Shown piece after piece: positions 26,306 through 34,300 of a DNA stretch of 64,000 nt. Source of the DNA: Spirochaetia bacterium UBA5763 (GTDB lineage Bacteria; Spirochaetota; UBA4802; UBA5550); the NCBI GenBank assembly GCA_002418835.1, contig DIEX01000026.1:1-64000 (forward strand), written 5' to 3'. A program made the translations under genes and the position numbers. The notes under the pieces were generated by a model. The model saw nothing but the letters and a program-made list of their open reading frames with translations, was not told where the DNA came from and made no database searches. Every line of letters begins with the position of its first letter. Positions within the stretch are counted from its first letter, which is position 1.

Positions 26306-26986
26306 ATGCGGCTGTTCTTTGCCATAGTTCTTTTAATACCCGGAATTGCCTCTGCTGAAACAGTTATAGGAAAAATTGTTCAGAGTGACGGGCTTATTAA
26401 AAGAATTAATATCAATTGCGCGGATGCGGACTGCGGCAGTAAAAGCAGAAATATTACTCCAGGTGAAAGAATCAAAACCGCAAAAAAATCATCCGTCCGT
26501 ATACTGCTGAAAGATGGAACAGCAGTCATAATTCATGAAAACTCCGATTTAATAATAAACAGGGTAAGATTAACAGAGCGTGACAGGCCCACTGAACTGT
26601 ATCTTGAAAAAGGGAAGATACAGGTTATTCAGAAAAACCGTTTCCTTGATACATCACTTGTTATAAAAACACCAGTTTCCATAACAAAATCCGTTAATTC
26701 CGAAATAAGTATTGTTACAGGGAGAGATGAAACTGCTGTTTTCGTATATTCAGGCGAAGCGGGTTTTGCTGGCATAAATCCGTCAAAAGATAAAGCTTTT
26801 ATATTAACCGGGGGAGATGAATCTTTTGTTAAGAGAGACGATTCACCGGCAGCCCCTCAAAAAGTTGATAAAATACTGCGGACTTCATGGCTCGGCCGTC
26901 TTCTCATTTCTGAAGACTCCAGGCGTGTTCTTGTTTACAGAAAAGAAGGCCGCCCCGCTGACTGGCCCTTCATAAAAAGCGATTGA
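26306..26986 (+). CDS. FecR-domain periplasmic protein
   Basis: The 226 residues begin with a cleavable signal peptide (about 1-18, ending ASA). The FecR domain (about 40-165) shows the family pattern GERIKTAKKSSVRILLKDGTAVIIHENSDL followed by YLEKGKIQVI and a strand-rich tail. There is no companion sigma factor or anti-sigma gene. This is therefore probably the stand-alone periplasmic FecR form common in envelope proteins, not an iron-dicitrate regulator. A C-x6-C pair (NCADADC) near residue 40 may form a disulfide. It overlaps the next frame by a few bases if the TTG start there is used. Confidence 0.8.
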   Translation: MRLFFAIVLLIPGIASAETVIGKIVQSDGLIKRININCADADCGSKSRNITPGERIKTAKKSSVRILLKDGTAVIIHENSDLIINRVRLTERDRPTELYLEKGKIQVIQKNRFLDTSLVIKTPVSITKSVNSEISIVTGRDETAVFVYSGEAGFAGINPSKDKAFILTGGDESFVKRDDSPAAPQKVDKILRTSWLGRLLISEDSRRVLVYRKEGRPADWPFIKSD

Positions 26987-26994
26987 TTCAATTC

Positions 26995-27798
26995 ATGCCT
27001 GATATTAAAAAAACCGCATTGTCGTTTATTTACGCTGCCGCACTTACAACATCTTCATGCTCATTCACTAATGCACTCCAGCAGGATAATGAAGCTGCGA
27101 AAACATCTGTCAGCAGCAGTATAACTGATTATTCATCCGGAGACTGGGAGACCCGCCTCGCAGCAGTGAAGAGAACTTCAGAATTCAGCGATACAGTCTA
27201 CGCAAGGAATGTATTAAATCTGATGCTTCAGGCCGCCTCAGACTACCATCCCGCTGTACAGATTGAAGCTATAAAAAGCCTCAAAAAAATGAAATCATAT
27301 TCCTCTCTTGAAAAACTCAGGGAGCTCACCATGACCGATCCCGATCATAATGTCCGGAGAGCTGCAATAACAGCATTACATGATTATGCATCTGCTGACA
27401 ATAGTGATATTTTTTTAGCCGGCATAGAAAGCAGAGACTGGCTTATCAGAGAAGCGTCTTATGTCGGGCTCCTAAAAATAAAACCTGATGATATTCAGAA
27501 AAACTATATAGGTAAAATTATCAAAGGGATGAAGGACCCGAACCTTTCAGTGAAACTGGCGGTTCTTACAAATGTTAAAATAAAAGATCCATTGCTATAT
27601 AACGAAATATCAGGTATCATAAATAGAAAAAGAACAGGAGTCTCTCTGCTTAAGGGAGCGCTTGTTGCGGTTAACGGTTATACTTTTGATGATAAAACGA
27701 GGAACAGGCTCCTGGGATTACTTACCCACAGGAATAGAGATGTTAGAATCTTATCCCTGCAGGCGCTGAAAAGAGAAAAAATTGAACTTAACTTTTAA
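26995..27798 (+). CDS. HEAT-repeat lipoprotein
   Basis: After a lipoprotein signal (LTTSSC) the protein is made of helical HEAT-like repeats (about 50-265): TRLAAVKRTSEF, PAVQIEAIKSLKKM, HNVRRAAITALHDY, LIREASYVGLLKI and DVRILSLQALKRE. Such scaffolds bind other proteins. The ATG at 26995 is preferred to a TTG at 26983 that overlaps the previous stop; neither has a strong ribosome binding site. It is last in the envelope run and probably works with the transglycosylase or FecR protein, but no specific role is known. Confidence 0.75.
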   Translation: MPDIKKTALSFIYAAALTTSSCSFTNALQQDNEAAKTSVSSSITDYSSGDWETRLAAVKRTSEFSDTVYARNVLNLMLQAASDYHPAVQIEAIKSLKKMKSYSSLEKLRELTMTDPDHNVRRAAITALHDYASADNSDIFLAGIESRDWLIREASYVGLLKIKPDDIQKNYIGKIIKGMKDPNLSVKLAVLTNVKIKDPLLYNEISGIINRKRTGVSLLKGALVAVNGYTFDDKTRNRLLGLLTHRNRDVRILSLQALKREKIELNF

Positions 27799-28563
27799 TC
27801 AGATTTTTTTTTCCATTGAAACGTATACTTTATTTTTATTGTCCTGCATATCTTTTTTATAATCTGCCTTGTAGTCCTCTTTGATAAGCTTCTCAAACAG
27901 CGGATCCTTCATCTCCTGATCTTTTTTCTTGTCAGGGTCGAGCTTCATACTTTCTACATGAGCCTGATACATCATGAAGAGATTCTGCTTGGCCATCCTG
28001 TAATAGTATATTGATGTTATAAGTCTTTTCGCGGAACCGGTGCTTTTGTCTCCGGTATACTTATAATCTTCATAAATGGCTGAGCCTTTTTTGAGAGAAA
28101 CCTTGGCATTTTCAAGATATTTATCCATAACAGCATCACGCCCTTTACCATCAACATCACGTTCAATGCTTACCTGGACATTTCTCTTAATCCCTTTTGT
28201 TAAAAATGCAGTTGAATCATTGTGATAATCACCTGCCATTTTTTTTGCAACCTTGAATATCTCTCTTTCATTTTCAGTGAACTTGCCTGCCGCCTCTTCC
28301 GTTTTATCCTGGAAGTATAACGCAGTTGCATCAGCATACTGGTCGATAAGCTTCTGTACCTCAGCCTCTCCCCCGCCGTAATTCAGTATAGCAGAACGGA
28401 GCAGTTTTATATTCCTGAAATTCTCATAGCTGAGTCTCTTCACAACAGAAGTGGGGCTGTATTGAGCATTATACTGCTTCTCACCCTCCTGGGCATGACC
28501 CCCTGAACTGAAATAAAAAATATTTATAAGGACCATAAGCGCAAGGAAAAGCCTTCTAATCAT
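27799..28563 (-). CDS. Secreted helical protein of unknown function
   Basis: The start at 28563 is chosen over 28575 because GGGGGA lies 5 bases before it. The product opens with a signal peptide (MIRRLFLALMVLINIFY, processed near GGHAQ). The rest is charged and helical, with a lysine-rich C-terminal DYKADYKKDMQDNKNKVY. Helix spacing and the end motif faintly resemble the secreted protein at 23208-23999, suggesting distant paralogues flanking the same envelope gene run. Its stop is adjacent to that of the convergent HEAT gene. Confidence 0.65.
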   Translation of the reverse strand: MIRRLFLALMVLINIFYFSSGGHAQEGEKQYNAQYSPTSVVKRLSYENFRNIKLLRSAILNYGGGEAEVQKLIDQYADATALYFQDKTEEAAGKFTENEREIFKVAKKMAGDYHNDSTAFLTKGIKRNVQVSIERDVDGKGRDAVMDKYLENAKVSLKKGSAIYEDYKYTGDKSTGSAKRLITSIYYYRMAKQNLFMMYQAHVESMKLDPDKKKDQEMKDPLFEKLIKEDYKADYKKDMQDNKNKVYVSMEKKI

Positions 28564-28698
28564 AAAATCCCCCATATAGTTAAAGAAAAAAAATGGTGTT
28601 ACTGATTTTTAATTGAACGTTTATAATAGAATCTAATAAATGGATAAAGTCAAGAAAAAATGAGTTTTGCTGACATTAAAATAATGTAAGAGGTCATC

Positions 28699-29832
28699 AT
28701 GCTCCCCGAAAGCACTGTAATAACCGGCTCAGGTCTCAAATCAATGTCGCTGAAAATTGCGGGATTATTTCTCCTTGAAAGAAACATTATGGTTCTTTCA
28801 AGAGCAGGAATTAAAAGAATATCTCTCATCCTTTCAGAGGAGGAGGAGAACTTTTTTAACAATAATATCCTTAAACATATCAGGAATGCCGAAGCAGAAA
28901 TTGCACTGATGAGCGGAAAAATCCCCTCTGACGGTTCAATTGTTATCCCTTCGAATGTATTTATACAGCAGCATAATATTACAGAGCATGAGACATATTT
29001 CAGAAAAAACAGAAAAAACCTTGAACCGGTTTACAATGATGACCTGTTCATTGTTGAAGATCAATCAGCATGCAGAAAAGCTGAGAAAAAAATCTCCGAA
29101 TATATTATAAAAAATACCGGCGGCTACATAGCGCAGAAAATAAATAAAAGGATCTCTATTCCAATCAGCCTCAGACTGACTCCCACGAGGATTCACCCTA
29201 ATTACCTGACAGTTTTTAACATGATAATAGGGCTGCTGAGTTCATTTTTCATCTTCATGGCTGCATCTGATAATTATTCTCCTCAGGCCATATACACATT
29301 CATGGTCCTTGGGGGATTCCTGTTTCAGGCAGCATCAGTTCTTGATGGAGTTGACGGTGAAGTTGCAAAATTTACATTGAAGGTATCTAAAATCGGAGGG
29401 TGGCTCGACACGTTCAGCGACAACACAACCCTGATACTTTTCCTGGTTTCAAACTCCTGGCTGTTCTACACAAAAATGGGGGGTATGATATCGCTCATTA
29501 CAATCATTGTTCTGTTTGCCGGGCTTGGCATTATGCTTGGCAGCATAGTGAGTTATCTCAGAAAATACAGCGACTCAGGTTCTCTTGTAGCTTATGATAA
29601 AGAATTTCTTCAGAAACTCCCTGAAACAGACAGGCTTGTGACATTTGCACTGAAGATGAAGTATATCACTAAAAAAGAGATGTTTTCGATATTCTTCTTT
29701 CTGTTCGCATTTACAGGACGTATTTACTATATAATTCCTATGGCGGCGTTTGTTCTTCTGGCTGCTTCAGTAATTCTTGTGATTATTAACAGGAGATATA
29801 TGGAGAGCTTTGCAGAGAAAAGAAACAGCTGA
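28699..29832 (+). CDS. CDP-alcohol phosphatidyltransferase with reduced nucleotidyltransferase domain
   Basis: The C-terminal domain (about 150-370, six membrane helices) has the CDP-alcohol phosphotransferase signature D-x2-D-G-x2-A-[R/K]...G-x3-D-x3-D, starting at Asp216 (LDGVDGEVAK, then GGWLDTFSDN); a lysine replaces the usual arginine. The N-terminal 140 residues look like the middle of a sugar-nucleotidyltransferase (LLERNIMVLSRAGIKRI) but lack the G-x-G-T-R nucleotide loop. The architecture recalls inositol-phosphate cytidylyltransferase/DIPP-synthase fusions with a degenerate first half. AAGAGGT precedes the ATG, so the short N-terminus is real. The product may be a phospholipid head group or di-inositol phosphate type solute. 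Confidence 0.75.
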   Translation: MLPESTVITGSGLKSMSLKIAGLFLLERNIMVLSRAGIKRISLILSEEEENFFNNNILKHIRNAEAEIALMSGKIPSDGSIVIPSNVFIQQHNITEHETYFRKNRKNLEPVYNDDLFIVEDQSACRKAEKKISEYIIKNTGGYIAQKINKRISIPISLRLTPTRIHPNYLTVFNMIIGLLSSFFIFMAASDNYSPQAIYTFMVLGGFLFQAASVLDGVDGEVAKFTLKVSKIGGWLDTFSDNTTLILFLVSNSWLFYTKMGGMISLITIIVLFAGLGIMLGSIVSYLRKYSDSGSLVAYDKEFLQKLPETDRLVTFALKMKYITKKEMFSIFFFLFAFTGRIYYIIPMAAFVLLAASVILVIINRRYMESFAEKRNS

Positions 29833-29851
29833 TTTTTTTAATCAGCTGTTT
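29823..29851. terminator. Bidirectional intrinsic terminator
   Basis: AAACAGCTGATT (29823-29834) pairs perfectly with AATCAGCTGTTT (29840-29851) around a T5 loop, flanked by T-runs on one strand and A-rich sequence on the other. It overlaps the stop codons of both the CDP-alcohol transferase gene (plus) and the pth homologue (minus) and can end both transcripts. Confidence 0.8.
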
Positions 29852-30477
29852 TTCTGCATCTTTCTGTGATCTACATGTATTGCTTTAACCTGTCTCTTCT
29901 TGATTTTGGGAGCTCCTTCAGGATTATATTTCTCCTGAACATCCTCAATGGGATTGGTTACAAGCATCCTCACAGCCTGCTCTGCTTTATTAAGCACATC
30001 AATAAGAAGAAGGTTCTCTTCAAAAGTAAAGTCCTGGAGAAGATACTCCTCCATTGACATACCCTCCGGGCATCCCCCGACACCGACTCTTACTTTTGCG
30101 AATTTGTCTGATTTAAGAGCAAGAGCCATTGAGTCAACACCGGCATGAGCAAGGTCAGCATACATATAATCTACCCGAAGTTCTCCAAGTTCAAGAGAGG
30201 AGTCTTCAACAATGCAGATGATGTCCTTAACATTTATGCGCAAAAATGAAGCGATGTATAAAACAGATTCACCAATAAGGTTAACAAAAGTCTGAGGCTT
30301 GAGGAGAACCACATCATTCTTCGCGATTTTCCCCCGCCCTATTACAGACTTTTTTTTCTTGATTCTGACATCAATATTTTCGTTGTTTGCCAGAATATCT
30401 ATAACCTTGAATCCGATATTCTGCCTGTTGTTAGCAAATCTTTCCCCCGGATTACCAAAGCCGACTATTAATTTCAA
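29842..30477 (-). CDS. Peptidyl-tRNA hydrolase homologue with altered active site
   Basis: Fold and length (211 residues) match bacterial Pth, which recycles stalled peptidyl-tRNA: LIVGFGNPGERFANNR, LLKPQTFVNLIGESV, VRVGVGGCPEGMSMEEYLLQ. Yet key positions differ. The catalytic His of TRHNxG is Gln19 (NRQNIG), the Asp of HDELDL is Ser94, and the Asn of GGHNG is Ala112, while Asn9 and Asn66 remain. It therefore probably lacks normal hydrolase activity or uses another mechanism. The C-terminus carries an extra basic tail (about 190-211). It is last in the ispE/prs/rplY gene run. Confidence 0.82.
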   Translation of the reverse strand: MKLIVGFGNPGERFANNRQNIGFKVIDILANNENIDVRIKKKKSVIGRGKIAKNDVVLLKPQTFVNLIGESVLYIASFLRINVKDIICIVEDSSLELGELRVDYMYADLAHAGVDSMALALKSDKFAKVRVGVGGCPEGMSMEEYLLQDFTFEENLLLIDVLNKAEQAVRMLVTNPIEDVQEKYNPEGAPKIKKRQVKAIHVDHRKMQKNS

Positions 30478-30585
30478 TAAAGCGCTCCTTTAAAAAACTT
30501 TATATCAGCAACCTGATGAGACAGCAGACCGACTTCAAAGTTTCATAAAAAAATCAAAATACAGATCCGGAAAGCTGAAAAAACA

Positions 30586-31197
30586 TTATTCTGCAGACGC
30601 TGGTGCTTCTCCCTCTGCGGCAGGAGCCTCTTCCGCTGTTCTCGGTCTTTCAACAGACGCGACAAGGCTGTTTCCGCTTGTAAGAATTTCAATTTCATCG
30701 CTAATTTTTATATCGCTTACATGTACAGATTCACCTACGCCAAGCTGTGTAATATCAACAGTTATCTTTTCAGGCAGAAATGCAGGTGCACAGAAAACAA
30801 ACAGTTCTCTCTCACCATGTTCAAGAATTCCCCCCTGTTTAAGGCCTATCGGTGTTCCAATGAGTTCAACAGGTACGTGAGTTTTAATTTTCTCACCCTT
30901 AGTTACTTTAAAAAGATCGAGGTGGAGGATTCTACCTGTTACAGGATGTTCCTGATAATCCTTAACATAAGCCATCAGATCCCCTTCACTCTTCCCTTGA
31001 ATATGCAGATCGAATATAACGCTCTCAGAGATGCGACCTTTAAACAGAAGTGAAAATTCCTTCTCTTTAACTTTGATTACATCAGATTTTCCGTGCGAAT
31101 ATACAACTGCAGGGATGTAGCCTTCCACTCTCAGCCTGTTGCATGAGTTTTTGCCGGTTTCGGTTCTTAACTCAGCATTTAAAAGCTTACCATTCAT
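30586..31197 (-). CDS. rplY: 50S ribosomal protein L25 (CTC form)
   Basis: This protein binds 5S rRNA in the large subunit. The 203 residues contain the N-terminal L25 domain (RVEGYIPAVVYSHGK, KDYQEHPVTGRILHLDLF) and the C-terminal TL5/CTC beta domain (KTHVPVELIGTP, ILTSGNSLVASV), ending in an Ala/Glu-rich tail. It lies between prs and the pth homologue, the usual partners. A dispersed palindromic repeat (31266-31349) separates it from prs. Confidence 0.95.
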   Translation of the reverse strand: MNGKLLNAELRTETGKNSCNRLRVEGYIPAVVYSHGKSDVIKVKEKEFSLLFKGRISESVIFDLHIQGKSEGDLMAYVKDYQEHPVTGRILHLDLFKVTKGEKIKTHVPVELIGTPIGLKQGGILEHGERELFVFCAPAFLPEKITVDITQLGVGESVHVSDIKISDEIEILTSGNSLVASVERPRTAEEAPAAEGEAPASAE

Positions 31198-31265
31198 CTA
31201 CTTTACCTCAGTATTTATTTTATCTTAATTTAACATTAAGTATTTTAAAAAACAACCATTCCTCT

Positions 31266-31349
31266 CTGTCGTTCCCGCGAAGGCGGGAATCCGCTTATTT
31301 CAAGCTTGAGATTCCGGCACTCCGTTGTCACTCCGGCCGGAATGACAAA
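31266..31349. repeat. Dispersed palindromic repeat between prs and rplY
   Basis: Two stems are visible, TTCCCGC-gaag-GCGGGAA and ATTCCGG...CCGGAAT, and the element ends in GGAATGAC. Similar sequences ending in (G/A)AATGACA occur at 44381-44463 and 63667-63712. It is inserted exactly between the prs stop and the rplY leader and could fold in the mRNA to separate expression of the two genes. Confidence 0.65.
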
Positions 31350-31351
31350 GA

Positions 31352-32293
31352 TTAAAGAAACAGGGAGCTTACCGATTCCCCGTTATGAATTCTTCTTATT
31401 GCCTCTCCGAACAGAGGAGCTATTGAAAGCACCTGCATGTTCCTCAGTTTTTTGTGATCCGGAAGAGGAATTGAATTTGTAAAAATTATCTCTTTAAAAT
31501 TAGCGTGCTTCAGATTATCTACCGCATTCTCAGAGAGTACCGGATGAGAGAAAAGGCAGTAAACATCATTAGCCCCTCTTTCTTTAAGAGCATCAGCAGC
31601 TTTAGATATCGAGCCCGCTGTGTCTGCTATGTCATCTATCAGAATACAGTTTTTATCTTTTACTTCTCCGATAACATTCATTATATCAACAACATTTGCT
31701 TCGGGTCTTCTTTTATCAATAATAGCAAGGCTGGAGTTCATCTTCTTCGCGAGGAACCTGGCCCTGTCCACTCCGCCTGCATCCGGAGAAACAACTACAA
31801 CATTTTCAAGTGTAAGGCTCTTGAGATAATCTATTGCAATGGGGGATGCATAAAGGTTATCAACGGGAATGTCAAAAAAACCCTGTATCTGGTCAGCATG
31901 AAGATCCATTGTGAGAACCCTGTCAGCTCCAGTAACCTGTATTATATTTGAAACTACCTTTGCTGAAATCGGGACCCTGGGCTCAACTTTGCGATCCTGC
32001 CTCGCGTACCCGAAATATGGAATTACAGCAGTTATGCGTGATGCGGACGCTCTTACTGCCGCGTCGATCATAAGTAGAAGTTCCATTATATGATCATTTG
32101 ACGGATTACATGTTGACTGTATTATAAAAACATCATGAGCACGGACATTATCCTTCAGTTTGACAGAAATTTCACCGTCCTTGAAGCGCTTCAGGTCTAT
32201 ACCTGAAAGCTCAGTCCCCAGATATTGTGCTATCTCAAGTGCAAGCTCCCCGTTAGATGAGCCTGAAAATATCTTTAAAGGGCTGTTATTCAT
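31352..32293 (-). CDS. prs: Ribose-phosphate pyrophosphokinase
   Basis: This enzyme makes PRPP from ribose 5-phosphate and ATP for nucleotide, histidine and NAD synthesis. The 313 residues from the chosen ATG match the class I enzyme: FKDGEISVKLKDNVRAHDVF, YFGYARQDRK, VVSPDAGGVDRARFLAKKM and the PRPP loop LIDDIADTAGSI. The start at 32293 is chosen because GAGGA precedes it and the N-terminus then matches the family. It overlaps the last 8 bases of the uridylyltransferase gene, so the two are translationally coupled. Confidence 0.95.
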   Translation of the reverse strand: MNNSPLKIFSGSSNGELALEIAQYLGTELSGIDLKRFKDGEISVKLKDNVRAHDVFIIQSTCNPSNDHIMELLLMIDAAVRASASRITAVIPYFGYARQDRKVEPRVPISAKVVSNIIQVTGADRVLTMDLHADQIQGFFDIPVDNLYASPIAIDYLKSLTLENVVVVSPDAGGVDRARFLAKKMNSSLAIIDKRRPEANVVDIMNVIGEVKDKNCILIDDIADTAGSISKAADALKERGANDVYCLFSHPVLSENAVDNLKHANFKEIIFTNSIPLPDHKKLRNMQVLSIAPLFGEAIRRIHNGESVSSLFL

Positions 32294-33035
32294 CTGATTT
32301 GTCCTCGGTTTTCTTCGCAACATATTTCTCCAGTGAAATCAGCTCATCGCGTGTATTTATTCCTCTACCCTCAACCGGATCCTGAAGAACGACTGTTTTG
32401 ACAGTAAAGCCTGCCTCAAGCACATATCTTAATGCATCAGGAAGATAATATTCCCTCTGAGCATTATTTGTATCAATCCGTTTAAGGCCTTCAAAAAGGA
32501 GTCTGCTGTTAAATATATAAGTACCGCTGTTGACTTCAGTAATTTTTCTCTGTTCATCAGTTGCATCTTTCTCTTCGATTATCGCTGAGAAAGACCCGGA
32601 GTCATATATGATTTTGCCGTAACCGGTAGGATTCTCCTGGATCATTGTAAGGACTACTGCACCGCAGTCGGGATTTTCAATTTCACGGACTAAAGCCTGA
32701 AATGTTTCAGGTTTTATCAGCGGGACATCTCCGCATGCGACAACTATATTCCCGTCATAATCTTTAAAATAAGATTCAGCCTGCATTACAGCGTGACCTG
32801 TCCCCAGCTGTTCGTGCTGCCAGACAAAATTCACCCTGCCGTTGAGTTGCTGTATGACATCATCCCCTTTATAGCCCACAACAACAAGAATATCATTTAT
32901 CCCTGCAGTATTAAGGCTTTCCACAACATGTCCGATTAGAGGTTTTCCGCAAAGAGGATGAAGTACTTTGGGGAGCTCGGACTGCATCCGAACCCCTTTT
33001 CCTCCGGCAAGAACAATCGAAGAAATATTCTTAAT
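32286..33035 (-). CDS. GlmU-type N-acetylglucosamine-1-phosphate uridylyltransferase domain, AUU start
   Basis: This corresponds to the N-terminal pyrophosphorylase half of GlmU, which makes UDP-GlcNAc for peptidoglycan and LPS: SIVLAGGKGVRM (T of GTRM replaced by V), LPKVLHPLCGKPL, QLGTGHAVMQAE, VACGDVPLI, TEVNSGTYIF. At 249 residues it has no left-handed beta-helix acetyltransferase half. No ATG, GTG or TTG lies between the upstream tRNA-Gln and the conserved motif, except a TTG inside the tRNA. An AGGAGA (33042-33047) sits 6 bases before ATT at 33035, giving an N-terminus (MKNISSIVLAGG) exactly as in GlmU. AUU initiation is therefore proposed. Confidence 0.85.
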   Translation of the reverse strand: MKNISSIVLAGGKGVRMQSELPKVLHPLCGKPLIGHVVESLNTAGINDILVVVGYKGDDVIQQLNGRVNFVWQHEQLGTGHAVMQAESYFKDYDGNIVVACGDVPLIKPETFQALVREIENPDCGAVVLTMIQENPTGYGKIIYDSGSFSAIIEEKDATDEQRKITEVNSGTYIFNSRLLFEGLKRIDTNNAQREYYLPDALRYVLEAGFTVKTVVLQDPVEGRGINTRDELISLEKYVAKKTEDKSDE

Positions 33036-33060
33036 TGTCCGTCTCCTGAAAATAGTTATT

Positions 33061-33132
33061 CTGAGGCGCAAGGATTCGAACCTTGGGATGCCGAGACCAA
33101 AACCCGGTGCCTTACCACTTGGCGACGCCTCA
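33061..33132 (-). tRNA. tRNA-Gln (anticodon TTG)
   Basis: A 72-base cloverleaf lies on the minus strand. The acceptor TGAGGCG pairs with CGCCTCA, the anticodon stem CCGGG/CTCGG closes the loop TTTTGGT with anticodon TTG, and the T arm is CAAGG-TTCGAAT-CCTTG. The discriminator base is G and CCA is not encoded. It lies between ispE and the uridylyltransferase gene and is probably cut from the same transcript. Confidence 0.97.
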
Positions 33133-33194
33133 ATTGTGTGTAAGTATTATCAGCAAAAAACTAATGACACATTTCTCAATATCTCTTTAGAAAG

Positions 33195-34121
33195 TCAATC
33201 ATTAATTTTTCGGCACTCCATATTAATCAAAAAAACCCTGTTTCCCCCCCTTTCAAGCTCTTCTGCGGCCTGCCGGGAAGAGTGATAATCTTTAAACACT
33301 CCGTAAACCGAAGATCCCGATCCTGACATAAGGGCAAAATCAGCCCCAAAATCATACAACTGACTTTTAAGTCTTTCAAGTCCGGGGTGCTGCTGAAAAA
33401 CAGGTTTTTCAAAATCATTTATAAAATATTTTTTCCATTGTAAAGGTTCACCAAGCAGAGAATACAGCGCATTTTTTCTTTGCTGCAGCTCCCCTGCGGT
33501 ATAGATATTATCATATCCTCTTTTAAGCGAGGAGTATGCCATTCCGGTATTTACATGAATCCCGTTATTCACCAGAACAACAGGATAGTCCAGGACGCTG
33601 TCAATCTGCTGAAGGATCTCGCCGCGCCCCTCTGCAAAAGCCACCCCCCCCTTTAGAAAAAAAGGGACATCCGATCCGCTCCTGGAAGCGGCAGAAAATA
33701 AAGGCTCCTCCTGCCGGAGTTTCAGCGCTGTTCGTACCAGCTCAAGAGCTGCGGCAGCATCACTGCTCCCACCTCCTATGCCGGCACCTGAGGGGATATT
33801 CTTTTCAATTGAAAACCTTAAATATCCCCCCAGAGATAAAGCTTTCAGATACTTTTTCACGGCAATCGATATCAGATTTTCATCCGGAGGAATATCCTTA
33901 AGAACATCAGCACAACCCCCTCCGGAATTAATAATTTCCACATCAAGGGACTTTTCATGGGGGCCTACCTCAAATGACTCCAGTTTTAAAAGATCAGAAA
34001 GGCCTATTTCAGCCATTATGCTCAGCAGGTTGTGAAAATTATCATTTCTCCTGTTAAGCACCTGAAGATGGAGATTGAGCTTTGCAAAAGCTTTACGGCT
34101 TGTAAAAAATTCTGTCTGCAT
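33195..34121 (-). CDS. ispE: 4-diphosphocytidyl-2-C-methyl-D-erythritol kinase
   Basis: This is a GHMP kinase of the non-mevalonate isoprenoid pathway. FAKLNLHLQVLNRR near the start carries the conserved Lys/Asn, and PSGAGIGGGSSDAAAAL is the glycine-rich ATP loop, followed by GSDVPFFLKGGVAFAEGRGE and the third motif MSGSGSSVYGVF. The ATG at 34121 is chosen over a TTG at 34157. The reason is that a strong promoter (-35 at 34169-34174, -10 at 34146-34151) places the transcript start near 34139, downstream of the TTG. First gene of ispE, tRNA-Gln, uridylyltransferase, prs, rplY, pth. Confidence 0.94.
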   Translation of the reverse strand: MQTEFFTSRKAFAKLNLHLQVLNRRNDNFHNLLSIMAEIGLSDLLKLESFEVGPHEKSLDVEIINSGGGCADVLKDIPPDENLISIAVKKYLKALSLGGYLRFSIEKNIPSGAGIGGGSSDAAAALELVRTALKLRQEEPLFSAASRSGSDVPFFLKGGVAFAEGRGEILQQIDSVLDYPVVLVNNGIHVNTGMAYSSLKRGYDNIYTAGELQQRKNALYSLLGEPLQWKKYFINDFEKPVFQQHPGLERLKSQLYDFGADFALMSGSGSSVYGVFKDYHSSRQAAEELERGGNRVFLINMECRKIND

Positions 34122-34145
34122 ATTTATTATATTTTCTGAATGCTG

Positions 34146-34174
34146 ATTATATGACAAAATTTCTGAAAAGTCAA
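34146..34174 (-). promoter_or_regulatory. Strong sigma-70-type promoter of the ispE run
   Basis: On the minus strand TTGACT (34174-34169) and TATAAT (34151-34146) are separated by exactly 17 bases. This near-consensus promoter gives a leader of about 18 bases before the ispE ATG and can serve the tRNA-Gln and downstream housekeeping genes. Confidence 0.8.
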
Positions 34175-34300
34175 GAATAATACAGTGTTCCGCGCTTATA
34201 CGGGTAATAAAATTGTGCAGTTTTAAATATTTAACTTGAAATAAAGGGGGAATCTGCTTGATTATTTCTTTTAAAGATAATACTATTCCGGGTTGATAAA

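Noticed and set aside
33048..33071. TTG start of the uridylyltransferase at 33071
   Set aside because: It lies inside the mature tRNA-Gln, and the added residues match no family member; AUU at 33035 has the proper ribosome binding site.
34145..34157. TTG start of ispE at 34157
   Set aside because: It lies within the promoter and upstream of the predicted transcript start; the ATG at 34121 fits the family N-terminus.
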